64,000 nt of DNA from Streptomyces sp. NBC_01471 (GCF_041438865.1 NZ_CP109450.1:5830501-5894500), one strand, 5' to 3'. Positions 24,768 to 33,894 are shown, counted from the first letter of the stretch. The notes: generated by a model from the sequence alone, not told the origin. Numbers and translations are program-made.

Positions 24768-24812
24768 GGGCTGGGCTGGGCTGGGCTGGATTGGATTGGG
24801 CTGGGCTGGGCT
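24768..24812. repeat. Pentanucleotide tandem repeat (GGGCT)n
   Basis: Nine consecutive 5-nt units: four GGGCT, two GGATT, three GGGCT. On the coding strand it lies 19-63 nt upstream of the methyltransferase start. The G-runs on the plus strand could form a quadruplex. Confidence 0.9.
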
Positions 24813-24918
24813 GTGGTGTGGGCCCGTTGTTCGTATCCGGCCGGGGAGCGGCCGGGCCGGCTCATGCTAGTGCGGCGGTACGGGGGCCGGCGCGGGACCC
24901 CCGTCCCACCCGTTGCGC

Positions 24919-26745
24919 CTACCGGGCCGCGCGCTCGGGCACGGTCGCTCCCAGCCTCAGGTCCACCGCCACCAGTTCGTCCACGCTCGTGTAGGCGACA
25001 TGGGTGGCGAGCGGCGGGCGGCCGGGTGCCGTGACGGCCAGGATGTACGCACCGGCCGTCCGCGCGGCGAGCGCGAAGGCGCCCGCACCGTCCGCGACCA
25101 CGATCCCCGACTGCCGGCCGCGCTGGTCGATCAGCGTGACCGTGGCGCGCGGCACCGGGGTGCCGTCGGCGTCGAGCACGCGGCCCCGGAACCCGCGGAA
25201 TTCGGAGAAGCTCCGGTCCTGGGCGTCGTGGAGGGCCGCGTCCTGGAGGATCTCGGTGGCCTCGGCGACGGCCGCCGCGCTGCCCTCACTCGTGGCGACG
25301 GGCCGCGCCGGGGCCGCCGTGCGCTTGCGCGAGGGCAGGAACGCCGCGAACACCAGGCCGATGACCACCGCGCCCGTGGCGATCATGAACGAGGTACGGA
25401 AGCCGCTCATGCTCGGCACGGACACCGGACCGGCCGCGACCGAGGAGTGCGCGAGCACCATGCCGATCACCGCACTCGACACCGAGGTACCGATGGAACG
25501 CATCAGGGTGTTCAGGCCGTTGGCCGCGCCCGTCTCGGACGGGTCGACCGCGCCGATGATCAGCGCGGGGAGTGACGAGTAGGCGAGACCGATGCCCGCA
25601 CCGACGACGACCGAGATGATGATGGTCTGCCAGGGCGCACTCATCAGGGCGAGCCCCGCCCCGTAACCGATCGCGATGATCAGCATGCCGATCATCAGCG
25701 AGACCTTGGGCCCGTACTTCGCGGCGATCCTGGCGTAGACCGGTGCGGTGAGCATCATCGTGAGGCCGAGCGGTGCCACGCACAGTCCGGCGACCACCAT
25801 CGACTGGCCGAGGCCGTACCCGGTCGCCTTCGGCAGCTGGAGCAGCTGCGGCAGGACCAGGGAGATCGCGTAGAAGGCGACACCGACCATGATCGACGAC
25901 AGGTTGGTGAGCAGCACCTCGCGGCGGGCCGTGGTGCGCAGGTCCACCAGCGGGGCCGCGATCCGCAGCTCCATCACGCCCCACAGCAGCAGGATGGCGA
26001 GTGCGCCGGCGAAGAGTCCGAGCGTGGTGCCGGAGGTCCAGCCCCAGTCGGAGCCCTTGGTGATCGGCAGCAGCAGGCAGACCAGACCGGCCGAGAGGCC
26101 GAGCGCACCGAGGGTGTCGAAGCTGCCCCGGGCGCGGGTCGAGGACTCCGGTACGAAGACGAGGGTGAGCACCATCGAGATGACGCCGAGACCGGCGGCG
26201 CCGAAGAACAGGGCGTGCCAGTCGGCGTGCTGGGCCACCAGGGCCGCGGCCGGCAGGGCGAGTCCGCCGCCGACGCCGATGGAGGAGCTCATCAGTGCCA
26301 TGGCCGAGCCGAGCTTCTCGCGGGGCAGCTCGTCGCGCATGATGCCGATGCCGAGCGGGATGGCGCCCATGGCGAAGCCCTGGAGCGCGCGGCCGACGAT
26401 CATGATCAGCAGGTTGTCGGTGAACCCGCAGATCAGCGAGCCGATCACCATGACGGAAAGGCTGACGAGCAGCATCCGCCGCTTGCCGTAGAGATCGCCG
26501 AGCCGTCCCATGATCGGCGTGGCTATCGCGCCCGCGAGCAGCGTGGCGGTCATGACCCAGGTGGCGTTCGACGGGGCGGTGCTCAGCAGCGTCGGCAGGT
26601 CCTTGATGACCGGGACGAGCAGCGTCTGCATGACGGCCACGACGATGCCCGCGAAGGCGAGTACGGGGACGATGCCGCCCCTGCCACGGGGGGCGCGCGG
26701 TTCTTCGGCGAGTGTCTCGGGCAGCAAGGCAGCGGCCTGTGTCAT
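24919..26745 (-). CDS. MFS drug-efflux-type transporter with C-terminal carboxypeptidase-regulatory-like domain
   Basis: A 608-residue protein. Residues ~25-475 are a 14-helix DHA2/EmrB-type major facilitator with motif A-like GRLGDLYGKRRMLL and motif C-like GGGLALPAAAL. After a charged Ala-rich linker, residues ~515-590 form a beta-sandwich like carboxypeptidase regulatory domains (FRGRVLDADGTPVPRATVTL ... ADGAGAFAL). Such a soluble domain on an exporter is unusual. The ATG at 26745 has GGAGG eight bases upstream and is preferred over a frame opening at 26886. Divergent from the fadE34-type gene. Confidence 0.88.
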   Translation of the reverse strand: MTQAAALLPETLAEEPRAPRGRGGIVPVLAFAGIVVAVMQTLLVPVIKDLPTLLSTAPSNATWVMTATLLAGAIATPIMGRLGDLYGKRRMLLVSLSVMVIGSLICGFTDNLLIMIVGRALQGFAMGAIPLGIGIMRDELPREKLGSAMALMSSSIGVGGGLALPAAALVAQHADWHALFFGAAGLGVISMVLTLVFVPESSTRARGSFDTLGALGLSAGLVCLLLPITKGSDWGWTSGTTLGLFAGALAILLLWGVMELRIAAPLVDLRTTARREVLLTNLSSIMVGVAFYAISLVLPQLLQLPKATGYGLGQSMVVAGLCVAPLGLTMMLTAPVYARIAAKYGPKVSLMIGMLIIAIGYGAGLALMSAPWQTIIISVVVGAGIGLAYSSLPALIIGAVDPSETGAANGLNTLMRSIGTSVSSAVIGMVLAHSSVAAGPVSVPSMSGFRTSFMIATGAVVIGLVFAAFLPSRKRTAAPARPVATSEGSAAAVAEATEILQDAALHDAQDRSFSEFRGFRGRVLDADGTPVPRATVTLIDQRGRQSGIVVADGAGAFALAARTAGAYILAVTAPGRPPLATHVAYTSVDELVAVDLRLGATVPERAAR

Positions 26746-26862
26746 GCGTGAAGCCTCCGGAGGCGTAAGACAGCCCGGCAGGAGGCCGGGCGTCCAAGTC
26801 GTTGCATGGTGAAAGCTTCCGGAGGGGGCCGTGTATTCCGGTAAACGCCATATAAGTGCCGC

Positions 26863-26876
26863 GTGATCTGTATCAC
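26863..26876. promoter_or_regulatory. Inverted repeat GTGAT-CTGT-ATCAC
   Basis: Perfect 5-bp arms with a 4-nt spacer, 118 bp upstream of the efflux gene. It is a possible operator for the transporter and distinct from the steroid motifs beside it. Confidence 0.4.
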
Positions 26877-26893
26877 CTGGCCCCACCTCGGTA

Positions 26894-26910
26894 TCTGACC
26901 TTCCGTCAGA
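26894..26910. promoter_or_regulatory. TCTGAC-N5-GTCAGA palindrome (motif 2)
   Basis: Perfect 6-bp arms, 27 bp upstream of the fadE34-type start and separated by one base from a KstR-type box. Confidence 0.65.
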
Positions 26911-26911
26911 A

Positions 26912-26925
26912 TGTAACGTGTTCTA
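26912..26925. promoter_or_regulatory. KstR-type operator, fadE34
   Basis: TGTAACGTGTTCTA has the AACnnGTT core and a full right half. It ends 12 bp before the start codon, so it must overlap the promoter or the transcription start. Confidence 0.65.
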
Positions 26926-26937
26926 GTCTCGCTGCGC

Positions 26938-29079
26938 ATGGGCATCGGAATCACGCAGGAGCAGAGGGAGTTGGCCGACGCCGTGCGGGGGCTGCTGGCG
27001 CGGGAGACGCCGCCCGCGAAGGCCCGCGAGCTGCTCGACGCGCCACCCGGCGGGGACGGCGACGGCGGCCGTGGTGCGCCACCGGCCCACTGGGCCGCAC
27101 TCGCCGCGCAGGGCCTGCTGGGCGCACATCTCCCCGAGGAGTGCGGGGGAGGGGGCGGCGGTCTGCTGGAGCAGGCCGTCATTCTGGAGGAGGCCGCCCG
27201 TGCCGCGCTCCCCGGCCCGTATCTCCCGACCGTGCTCGCCTCCGCCGTACTGCACCGGGCGGGCCGCCCCGACCTCGCGGCGCCGCTCGCGGACGGGCGC
27301 CGGACCGGCGCGGTGGCCCTCGGCGAAGCGGACGATCCCGTACTCGGCGGCGCGGAGGCCGATCTGGTGGTGCTGCGGCACGAGGGGCGCTGGGCCGCCG
27401 TGGACGCCACGGAACTGGAGGTGCGCGCCCAGCAGAGCGTGGACCCGACCCGGCCGACCGCCGGGGTGCGGCTGCGGGCGGATGTCCCCGCCGACCGGCT
27501 GCTGACGCTCGACGCCGCGCTCGTCACCGATCTGGCAGCCGTCCTGTTCGCCGCCGACGCCTGCGGCACGGCGGCCTGGGCGCTGCACACCGCCACCGGA
27601 CACGCCAAGGTGCGCGAGCAGTTCGGGCGGCCCATCGGGCAGTTCCAGGCCGTCAAGCACCTCTGCGCCGACATGCTCCTGCGGGTCGAGCAGGCCAGGG
27701 CGCTGACCTGGGACGCGGCCCGCGCGGCAGAGGAGGACACCGGTCCCGCAGGGGTGAGCGCCGGGGTGCGCGGGCTCGTCGCCTCACTCGCTGCGGCGAC
27801 CGCGCTGGACGCCGCGTACAGCTGCGCCAAGGACTGCATCCAGATCCTCGGCGGCACCGGCTTCACCTGGGAACACGACGCACACCTCCACCTGCGCCGC
27901 GCCGTGGTGGCCCGGCAGCTGCTCGGCCCCGGGGACACCCACCGGGCGCGGGCCGTGCGGCTCGCCGCCGCGGGCGCGCGCCGGGAACTACGCCTGGAGC
28001 TGCCCGCCGAGGCCGCGCCGTACCGGGAACGGGCCCGCGAGGCGATCGGCCCCGCGCGCGGGCTGGACCCCGCCGGGGCCCGCCGCGTCCTCGCCCCCAC
28101 CGGTTACGCGGCGCCCCACCTGGCGGAGCCGTACGGCCTCGGCGCGGGACCCGTGCAACAGCTCGCCGTCCAGCAGGAGTTGGCGGCCGCCGGGGTGAAG
28201 GTCAGCGATCTGGGGATCGCCACCTGGGTGGTGCCCTCGCTGCTCGCGTACGGGACGGACGAGCAGCGCGCCCGCCATCTGGCCCCGACCCTCCGCGGCG
28301 ACGTCCTCTGGTGCCAGCTCTTCTCGGAGCCCGGGGCCGGGTCCGACCTCGCCTCGCTGCGCACCCGCGCGGACCGCGTGGACGGCGGCTGGCTGGTCAA
28401 CGGCCAGAAGCTCTGGACCTCGGCCGCGCAGTGGGCCGACTACGGGATCCTGCTCGCCCGCACGAACCAGGAAGCGCCCCGGCACAAGGGGCTCACCTAC
28501 TTCCTGGTGGACATGAAGGCGGCCTCCGGAATCGACATCAGGCCGCTCAGGGAGATCACCGGCGACTCGCTCTTCAACGAGGTGTATTTCGACGATGTAC
28601 TGCTGCCCGACGACGCGGTCCTCGGTGCGGTCGACGACGGCTGGCGGGTGGCCCGCAACACCCTCGGCAACGAACGCGTCCACATGGCCGACCAGTTGAC
28701 CTTCCCCACCGGTCTCGAAGCGCTGATCGCCCGGTCGGACGGGCTGGACGGCGCCCAGCGCGCCCGGATCGGGGCGCTCGCCGCCGAGGCGCACGCCCTC
28801 GCCTGCATCGGGCTGCGCACCACTCTCCAGCAGGTCTCCGGCCTCGAACCGGGGGCGGGTGCGTCCGTGCGGAAGCTGGTGCAGACCCCGCACCAGCAGA
28901 AGGTCGCCGAGCTTGCCCTCGAACTGCTCGGTCCGGCCGGCGCGGTCCGCGAGGGGGCGGGGGAGCAGGCCGTCCACGGCTTCCTGATGTCGCGCTGCCT
29001 GACCATCGCGGGCGGCACCACTCAGGTGCAGCTCAATGTCGTCGCCGAGCGTCTGCTCGGCCTGCCGCGCGATCCGTGA
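26938..29079 (+). CDS. fadE34: Two-domain acyl-CoA dehydrogenase, FadE34-type
   Basis: A 713-residue protein with two acyl-CoA dehydrogenase domains in tandem (about 1-350 and 370-713), the same layout and length as mycobacterial FadE34/ChsE3, which dehydrogenates the C24 steroid side-chain CoA ester. FAD- and substrate-site motifs are clear in the second half (WCQLFSEPGAGSDLASL, INGQKLWTS-like VNGQKLWTS, AGGTTQVQLNVVAERLLG). The first half ends in CIQILGGTGFTWEHD. No Shine-Dalgarno sequence precedes the ATG and the operator ends 12 bp before it, suggesting leaderless translation. Confidence 0.88.
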   Translation: MGIGITQEQRELADAVRGLLARETPPAKARELLDAPPGGDGDGGRGAPPAHWAALAAQGLLGAHLPEECGGGGGGLLEQAVILEEAARAALPGPYLPTVLASAVLHRAGRPDLAAPLADGRRTGAVALGEADDPVLGGAEADLVVLRHEGRWAAVDATELEVRAQQSVDPTRPTAGVRLRADVPADRLLTLDAALVTDLAAVLFAADACGTAAWALHTATGHAKVREQFGRPIGQFQAVKHLCADMLLRVEQARALTWDAARAAEEDTGPAGVSAGVRGLVASLAAATALDAAYSCAKDCIQILGGTGFTWEHDAHLHLRRAVVARQLLGPGDTHRARAVRLAAAGARRELRLELPAEAAPYRERAREAIGPARGLDPAGARRVLAPTGYAAPHLAEPYGLGAGPVQQLAVQQELAAAGVKVSDLGIATWVVPSLLAYGTDEQRARHLAPTLRGDVLWCQLFSEPGAGSDLASLRTRADRVDGGWLVNGQKLWTSAAQWADYGILLARTNQEAPRHKGLTYFLVDMKAASGIDIRPLREITGDSLFNEVYFDDVLLPDDAVLGAVDDGWRVARNTLGNERVHMADQLTFPTGLEALIARSDGLDGAQRARIGALAAEAHALACIGLRTTLQQVSGLEPGAGASVRKLVQTPHQQKVAELALELLGPAGAVREGAGEQAVHGFLMSRCLTIAGGTTQVQLNVVAERLLGLPRDP

Positions 29080-29250
29080 GCCCCGGCCGGACCGCTTCTG
29101 CCCCGAACTGGTCGTGGAGGGACAGGAGATCAGCCCCGGCCGGTACGCGGAGGATCCGCACCGTGCGCCCTCCCACCGGCCCGGCCGGCCTCACTGTTGC
29201 CGGACGGCCCATCATGGGCGTCCCTGAGTGAGAGAGGGATGACACCGACC

Positions 29251-30213
29251 ATGACCGATACGACCGATACGACCGATGAACAGGGACACGGGAGTGCGCC
29301 TGCCGTCCCCGAAAGCGCGGTGTGGCTGAAAGGGCAGCTGCTGGAGATCGCTGCCGCGCTGCATCCGGACCGCCGCCCGGCGGTGGTCCGTGAGTGGACC
29401 GACCCGGTACGGCTGCGCGACCCCGCGCCGGTCGGCCACCGCTTCTTCTTCCTCCTGTGCGTCGGCGGGGACGACGGCCCCTCGTCGCCCGGTTTCGGCG
29501 ACGCCCTGAACGCCTTCGCCGCAGCCGGCTGGACCGTGCGCCGACAGTCGCCGGGCCACCCCGGGGAGAGCTGGGCAACCGCCCGGCAAGAGGATTTCGA
29601 AGTCAGGATCTACGAGGGCGACGGCCGGGGAATCGTGACGTTCACCGGCTGGACGCCGGTCGTGTACACCGAACGGCATCTGCCCCAGCCGCCCTTCACG
29701 CTCAGCACGGCCGGTGGGGTGTTGTGCGACGACTGCCACGGCTGGGGGGTGTGCCTGGACTGTGAGGGCAGGGCCTACAGCGGGGGCAGCGGCGGCTACG
29801 GGCGATGCTTGTGTGCCGCGAACAACGCGGGGCCGGGCAGGTGTGTGGAATGCGGCGGCTCGGGTCTGCTCACCGCCGATGAGGCGTCGTGGAGGCGGAG
29901 GCAGTACGGGCTGCCCGATGCCGGCCGCGGTGACGCAGTCCGGCAGACGCCTGCTGAGGGCGGTCACGACTCCAGCACCAGTGCGTTCATCGATGTCAGC
30001 AAACGGTCCTGCGGATGTGGGGAGTTCCGCTGCTTCTGGCGCAACATCCTGTCCGTGGACGGCGAACACCTCCTGTCCCGGTTCGTCGGCACCTGCCAGG
30101 GGTGCGCCGCGGAGCGCTCCTACACGTTCGCGCTTCCCTCCCGAGGGCTTGCCGCGCCTGCGGTTCCGCCGTCACCTCCACTTCCGCCTTCACCGGGTCC
30201 GGGCAGCCCTTAG
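29251..30213 (+). CDS. Hypothetical protein with DnaJ-type zinc-finger motifs
   Basis: A 320-residue protein. Residues ~1-150 are a mixed fold with no recognised motif. Residues ~155-215 carry four CxxCxGxG-like units (CDDCHGWG, CLDCEGRAY, CLCAANNAG, CVECGGSG) as in the DnaJ/Hsp40 cysteine-rich domain, but there is no J domain. A second Cys cluster (SCGCGEFRCFW, CQGCAAE) follows, then a Pro/Ser tail. ATG at 29251 is preferred over 29239 because AGAGAGGG is then at normal spacing. It lies between two steroid-regulon genes but has no operator of its own. Confidence 0.7.
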   Translation: MTDTTDTTDEQGHGSAPAVPESAVWLKGQLLEIAAALHPDRRPAVVREWTDPVRLRDPAPVGHRFFFLLCVGGDDGPSSPGFGDALNAFAAAGWTVRRQSPGHPGESWATARQEDFEVRIYEGDGRGIVTFTGWTPVVYTERHLPQPPFTLSTAGGVLCDDCHGWGVCLDCEGRAYSGGSGGYGRCLCAANNAGPGRCVECGGSGLLTADEASWRRRQYGLPDAGRGDAVRQTPAEGGHDSSTSAFIDVSKRSCGCGEFRCFWRNILSVDGEHLLSRFVGTCQGCAAERSYTFALPSRGLAAPAVPPSPPLPPSPGPGSP

Positions 30214-30320
30214 GTTCCGTCCTTGTCCGGCCTGCGCCCATCGCGCCAGGCCCTCGCCGCAGCCCACTCACCGGCCGCGCGGCCTTCCGCTGACCGACTT
30301 CCGCTGCCACTATCTACGTA

Positions 30321-30337
30321 TCTGACGATGCGTCAGA
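30321..30337. promoter_or_regulatory. TCTGAC-N5-GTCAGA palindrome (motif 2)
   Basis: Perfect arms, 43 bp upstream of the ltp1-type thiolase. No KstR box is visible in this promoter, so motif 2 may act alone here. Confidence 0.65.
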
Positions 30338-30380
30338 TGCAAGAGGACAGGGCAGCGGGCCCGGGAGGCGGGACAGGACC

Positions 30381-31571
30381 ATGAAGGCGTACATCGTCGG
30401 CGTCGGGATGACCAAGTTCGAGAAGCCGGAGAGCCGCGACTGGCAGTACTGGGACATGGCGAAGGAGGCAGGCACCCAGGCGCTCGCAGACGCCGGGGTC
30501 GCCTATGAGCAGGTGCAGCAGCTGCCCGTCGGCTACTGCTTCCAGGCGTCCACGGCCGGACAGCGCGCCGCGTACGAACTGGGGCTCACCGGGATACCCG
30601 TCTACAACGTCAACAACAACTGCGCCACCGGATCGACGGCGCTGATGATGGCCCGGCAGTTCGTCGAAGGCGGCATCGCGGACTGTGTGCTCGCGCTCGG
30701 CTTCGAGAAGATGCAGCGCGGCGCCCTCGGCGGTGGCGCGGACAGCGGGGACTTCAAGACGTCCCCGGTGGCCAGGCACTACGGGATCATGGCCGCCGGG
30801 CACGGCTTCGAGATGTCGCCGCCCACCGCGCAGATCTTCGGCAACGCGGCCCGCGAGCACATGGAGCGGTACGGGACGACCGCCGCCCAGCTGGCCGCGG
30901 TCGGCGCCAAGAACCACCGGCACTCGGCGGACAACCCGCGCGCCCAGTTCCAGGACGTCTACACGGTGGACGAGATCCTGGCGGCGAAGACCATCCACCG
31001 GCCGCTCACCAAGCTCCAGTGCTCGCCGACCTCGGACGGCTCCGCGGCGGCGGTCGTCGTGTCGGAGCGGTTCGTCACCCAGCACGGTCTGCACGACAAG
31101 GCGGTGGAGATCGCAGGACAGGCGATGACGACGGACACCGAGGAGAGCTTCGCCTCCGGTTCGTGCATCGACGCGGTGGGCCGGCCCATGTCACGCGAAG
31201 CGGCACGGCTCGCGTACGAACGGTCCGGGCTCGGCATCGAGGACGTGGACGTCGTCGAGCTGCACGACTGCTTCTCGGTCAATGAGCTGCTGACGTACGA
31301 GGCGCTGGGCATGTGCCCCGAGGGGGAGTCCGGGAAGCTCGTGGAGAGCGGGGCGACGACACACGGCGGCCGGTGGGTGGTGAACCCGTCGGGCGGCCTG
31401 ATCTCCAAGGGCCACCCGCTGGGTGCGACGGGCCTGGCCCAGGCGGCTGAACTGGTCTGGCAGCTGCGCGGGGAGGCCGGGGGCCGGCAGGTCCCCGGGG
31501 CCCGGACCGGCCTCGCGCACAACATCGGGCTGGGCGGGGCCGCGGTGGTGACGGTGCTGCGGCGGGAGTGA
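30381..31571 (+). CDS. ltp1: SCP-x-type thiolase / lipid-transfer protein, Ltp1-like
   Basis: A 396-residue thiolase-fold protein. The nucleophile Cys81 sits in NVNNNCATGSTAL; VVELHDCFSVNELL and GGLISKGHPLGATGLAQ are the other active-site blocks, and the C-terminus IGLGGAAVVTVLRRE closes the fold. From memory it follows mycobacterial Ltp1 (Rv2790c) closely. It probably cleaves or condenses acyl-CoA esters in steroid or lipid breakdown. ATG at 30381 with GGGAGGCGGGACAGG upstream. Confidence 0.85.
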   Translation: MKAYIVGVGMTKFEKPESRDWQYWDMAKEAGTQALADAGVAYEQVQQLPVGYCFQASTAGQRAAYELGLTGIPVYNVNNNCATGSTALMMARQFVEGGIADCVLALGFEKMQRGALGGGADSGDFKTSPVARHYGIMAAGHGFEMSPPTAQIFGNAAREHMERYGTTAAQLAAVGAKNHRHSADNPRAQFQDVYTVDEILAAKTIHRPLTKLQCSPTSDGSAAAVVVSERFVTQHGLHDKAVEIAGQAMTTDTEESFASGSCIDAVGRPMSREAARLAYERSGLGIEDVDVVELHDCFSVNELLTYEALGMCPEGESGKLVESGATTHGGRWVVNPSGGLISKGHPLGATGLAQAAELVWQLRGEAGGRQVPGARTGLAHNIGLGGAAVVTVLRRE

Positions 31572-31595
31572 GGCCGGGGCCCCTCCGGTCCGGAA

Positions 31596-31628
31596 CGGCC
31601 GGGAAGCGGCCGGGAAACGGCCGGGAAA
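31596..31628. repeat. 11-bp tandem repeat, three copies
   Basis: CGGCCGGGAAG followed by two CGGCCGGGAAA units, then a decayed fourth. It lies between the ltp1-type gene and the downstream MFS gene. Confidence 0.85.
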
Positions 31629-31710
31629 GGGCCGAGGACGGGCTGAGGACCTGCGGACCACGGCCACTGCGCCGATATGCGGATGTCCCGCGCGGCGCAC
31701 GGATGTCACG

Positions 31711-33183
31711 ATGGCACTCATGCTGCGCATATCCCGGAACGCCCGCACCACCGCACCACCGACCGCGCCGACCCGTACCTGGCTGGTGGTGCTCGCGGCG
31801 TGCGCGGGCCAGTTCCTCGTGGTCCTCGATGTCTCCGTCGTCAATGTCGCCCTGCCCTCGATGCGCACCAGCCTCGGTCTCAGCGGCACCGGGCTCCAGT
31901 GGGTGGTGAACGCGTACGCCATCGCCTTCGCCGGGTTCATGCTGCTGGGCGGGCGGGCCGGGGACCTCTTCGGCCGCAAGCGGATGTTCCTCGTCGGGCT
32001 GGGGCTCTTCACGCTCGCCTCGCTCGCCGGGGGGCTCGCCCAGGAGGGGTGGCAGCTGCTCGCCGCCCGTGCCGTGCAGGGGCTCGGCGCTGCCGTGCTG
32101 GCTCCCTCGACGCTCACCATCCTCACCTCCGCCGTCCCTGAAGGCGCCGCCCGCGCGCGGGCCATCGCCACCTGGACGGCCGTCGGCGCGGGCGGCGGCG
32201 CCGCGGGCGGTCTGGTCGGCGGGGTGCTGACCGACGCGCTGTCCTGGCGCTGGGTGCTGCTGATCAACGTGCCGGTCGGCGCGCTCGTCCTGGTGGGCGC
32301 GGCCCGCTGGATCTCCGAGAGCCGGGCCGGCGGCGCGCGGCGGCTCGACCTGCCCGGCGCGGTGCTGGTCACCGCCGGTACGGCCACCCTCGCGTACGGC
32401 ATCGTGCAGACCGAGGCCGAGGGGTGGACCGCCGCGGCGACCCTGGTGCCGCTGCTCGCCGGGCTGGTGCTCATCGGGCTGTTCCTGGCCGTCGAGGCGC
32501 GTACCCCGCTGCCCCTGATGCCGCTGAAGCTGTTCAGGACGCGCTCGGTCGCCGCCGCCAACGCCGCGATGTTCGTCTGCGGCGCGGGCAGCTTCGGCAT
32601 GTGGTTCTTCATGACGCTGTACGCCCAGAACGTGCTGGGCTACACACCGTTCATCGCCGGACTCGCCCTCGTTCCCAGCTCGCTGAGCGTCGTCGCCGGA
32701 TCCAAGGTCGCGCCGCGGCTGATGTCGCGCTTCGGCGCCAAGAACGTGGCGGTCACCGGCATCCTGATCAGCGTGGCCGGATTCGGCTGGCAGTCGACGA
32801 TGACCGCGCACGGTGCGTACGTCACCTCGATCATGCTGCCCGGCATGCTGATGATGGCCGGTGCCGGTCTCGCCATGACACCGCTCGCCTCCCTCGCCAC
32901 GTCGGGCGCGGCGCCGGGTGACGCGGGTCTGGTCTCCGGCCTGGTCAACACCTCACGCACGCTGGGCGGTTCGCTGGGCCTCGCGGTCCTCTCCACCGTC
33001 GCCGCCGCCCGTACCCGGGGCGGCACCGGGACCGAGGCGCTGACCGAGGGCTACGCCCTGGCTTTCCGGTGCGGCGGGTTCGTCCTGCTCGCCGGTGCGG
33101 TGCTGATGCTGGTGTGGATGCCCCGGGCCCGTAACAGGGTCATCGGCCGCGCGGTCGCCTCGTCGGAGCTCCCGGGCGACTGA
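31711..33183 (+). CDS. MFS transporter, DHA2/EmrB-QacA-type
   Basis: A 490-residue 14-helix exporter with motif A-like GGRAGDLFGRKRMFL and motif C-like AGGGAAGGLVGG, plus the early acidic DVSVVNVALPS motif of the family. It probably exports drugs or metabolites by proton antiport. The start is the first ATG (31711) or a second at 31720; no strong ribosome-binding site is visible. No adjacent TetR/MarR regulator. Convergent with the response regulator gene. Confidence 0.88.
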   Translation: MALMLRISRNARTTAPPTAPTRTWLVVLAACAGQFLVVLDVSVVNVALPSMRTSLGLSGTGLQWVVNAYAIAFAGFMLLGGRAGDLFGRKRMFLVGLGLFTLASLAGGLAQEGWQLLAARAVQGLGAAVLAPSTLTILTSAVPEGAARARAIATWTAVGAGGGAAGGLVGGVLTDALSWRWVLLINVPVGALVLVGAARWISESRAGGARRLDLPGAVLVTAGTATLAYGIVQTEAEGWTAAATLVPLLAGLVLIGLFLAVEARTPLPLMPLKLFRTRSVAAANAAMFVCGAGSFGMWFFMTLYAQNVLGYTPFIAGLALVPSSLSVVAGSKVAPRLMSRFGAKNVAVTGILISVAGFGWQSTMTAHGAYVTSIMLPGMLMMAGAGLAMTPLASLATSGAAPGDAGLVSGLVNTSRTLGGSLGLAVLSTVAAARTRGGTGTEALTEGYALAFRCGGFVLLAGAVLMLVWMPRARNRVIGRAVASSELPGD

Positions 33184-33246
33184 CCGCGTGCGGTCCGGCG
33201 ACCGGCCGTGCGCCGCCCGCGCGTTCCGTTCCCCCTGGTCCTCCCG

Positions 33247-33885
33247 CTACAGCCAGCCCTGCTGGCGGGCCGACCGTACGGCCTCCATGCGGTTGCGGGT
33301 GCCGGTCTTGCCGATCGCCGAGGAGAGGTAGTTGCGGACCGTCGACTCCGAGAGGTGCAGCTTCCCCGCGATGTCCGAGACGGTCGCCCCGTCCACCGAG
33401 GCGTTCAGCACATCGCACTCGCGCGCGGTCAGCGGGCTCGGTCCCGCGCTCAGCGCGGCCGCGGCCAGGGCGGGGTCGATGACCGTCTCACCGGCCAGCA
33501 CCCGGCGGATCGCGGCGGCCAGCTCCTCCACCGGACCGTCCTTGACCAGGAAGCCCGCGGCGCCCGCCTCCATCGCGCGGCGCAGATAACCGGGCCTGCC
33601 GAACGTGGTGAGGATCAGCACCCGGCACCCCGGGGCCTGCTTGCGCAGATCGGCCGCCGCGTCGAGCCCGCTGCGGCCGGGGAGTTCGATGTCGAGCAGT
33701 GCCACGTCCGGGTTCGCCTCCAGGACCGCCGGGACGATCGCGTCACCGGTGGCCACCTGGGCGACCACCTCGATGTCCTCCTCCAGACCGAGGAGCAGGG
33801 CGAGCGCGCCCCGCATCATGCCCTGGTCCTCGGCGAGGAGGACTCGTACACAGCGGGCCGGGTGGTCGTGCGGCATCTCGTTCAC
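33247..33885 (-). CDS. NarL/LuxR-type response regulator (DesR-like)
   Basis: A 212-residue regulator. The receiver domain has VRVLLAEDQGMMRG, the phospho-acceptor Asp65 (VALLDIELPG) and a conserved Lys in FLVKDG. The C-terminal LuxR helix-turn-helix starts at SPLTARECDVL and ends STVRNYLSSAIGKTG. Its likely partner is the sensor kinase at 38784-39989, since ABC-ATPase, permease, kinase and regulator normally lie in one operon, all on this strand. Here five foreign-looking genes intervene. The GTG start at 33885 is 9 bp after the P450 stop. Confidence 0.88.
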   Translation of the reverse strand: MNEMPHDHPARCVRVLLAEDQGMMRGALALLLGLEEDIEVVAQVATGDAIVPAVLEANPDVALLDIELPGRSGLDAAADLRKQAPGCRVLILTTFGRPGYLRRAMEAGAAGFLVKDGPVEELAAAIRRVLAGETVIDPALAAAALSAGPSPLTARECDVLNASVDGATVSDIAGKLHLSESTVRNYLSSAIGKTGTRNRMEAVRSARQQGWL

Positions 33886-33894
33886 GGAGACAGG

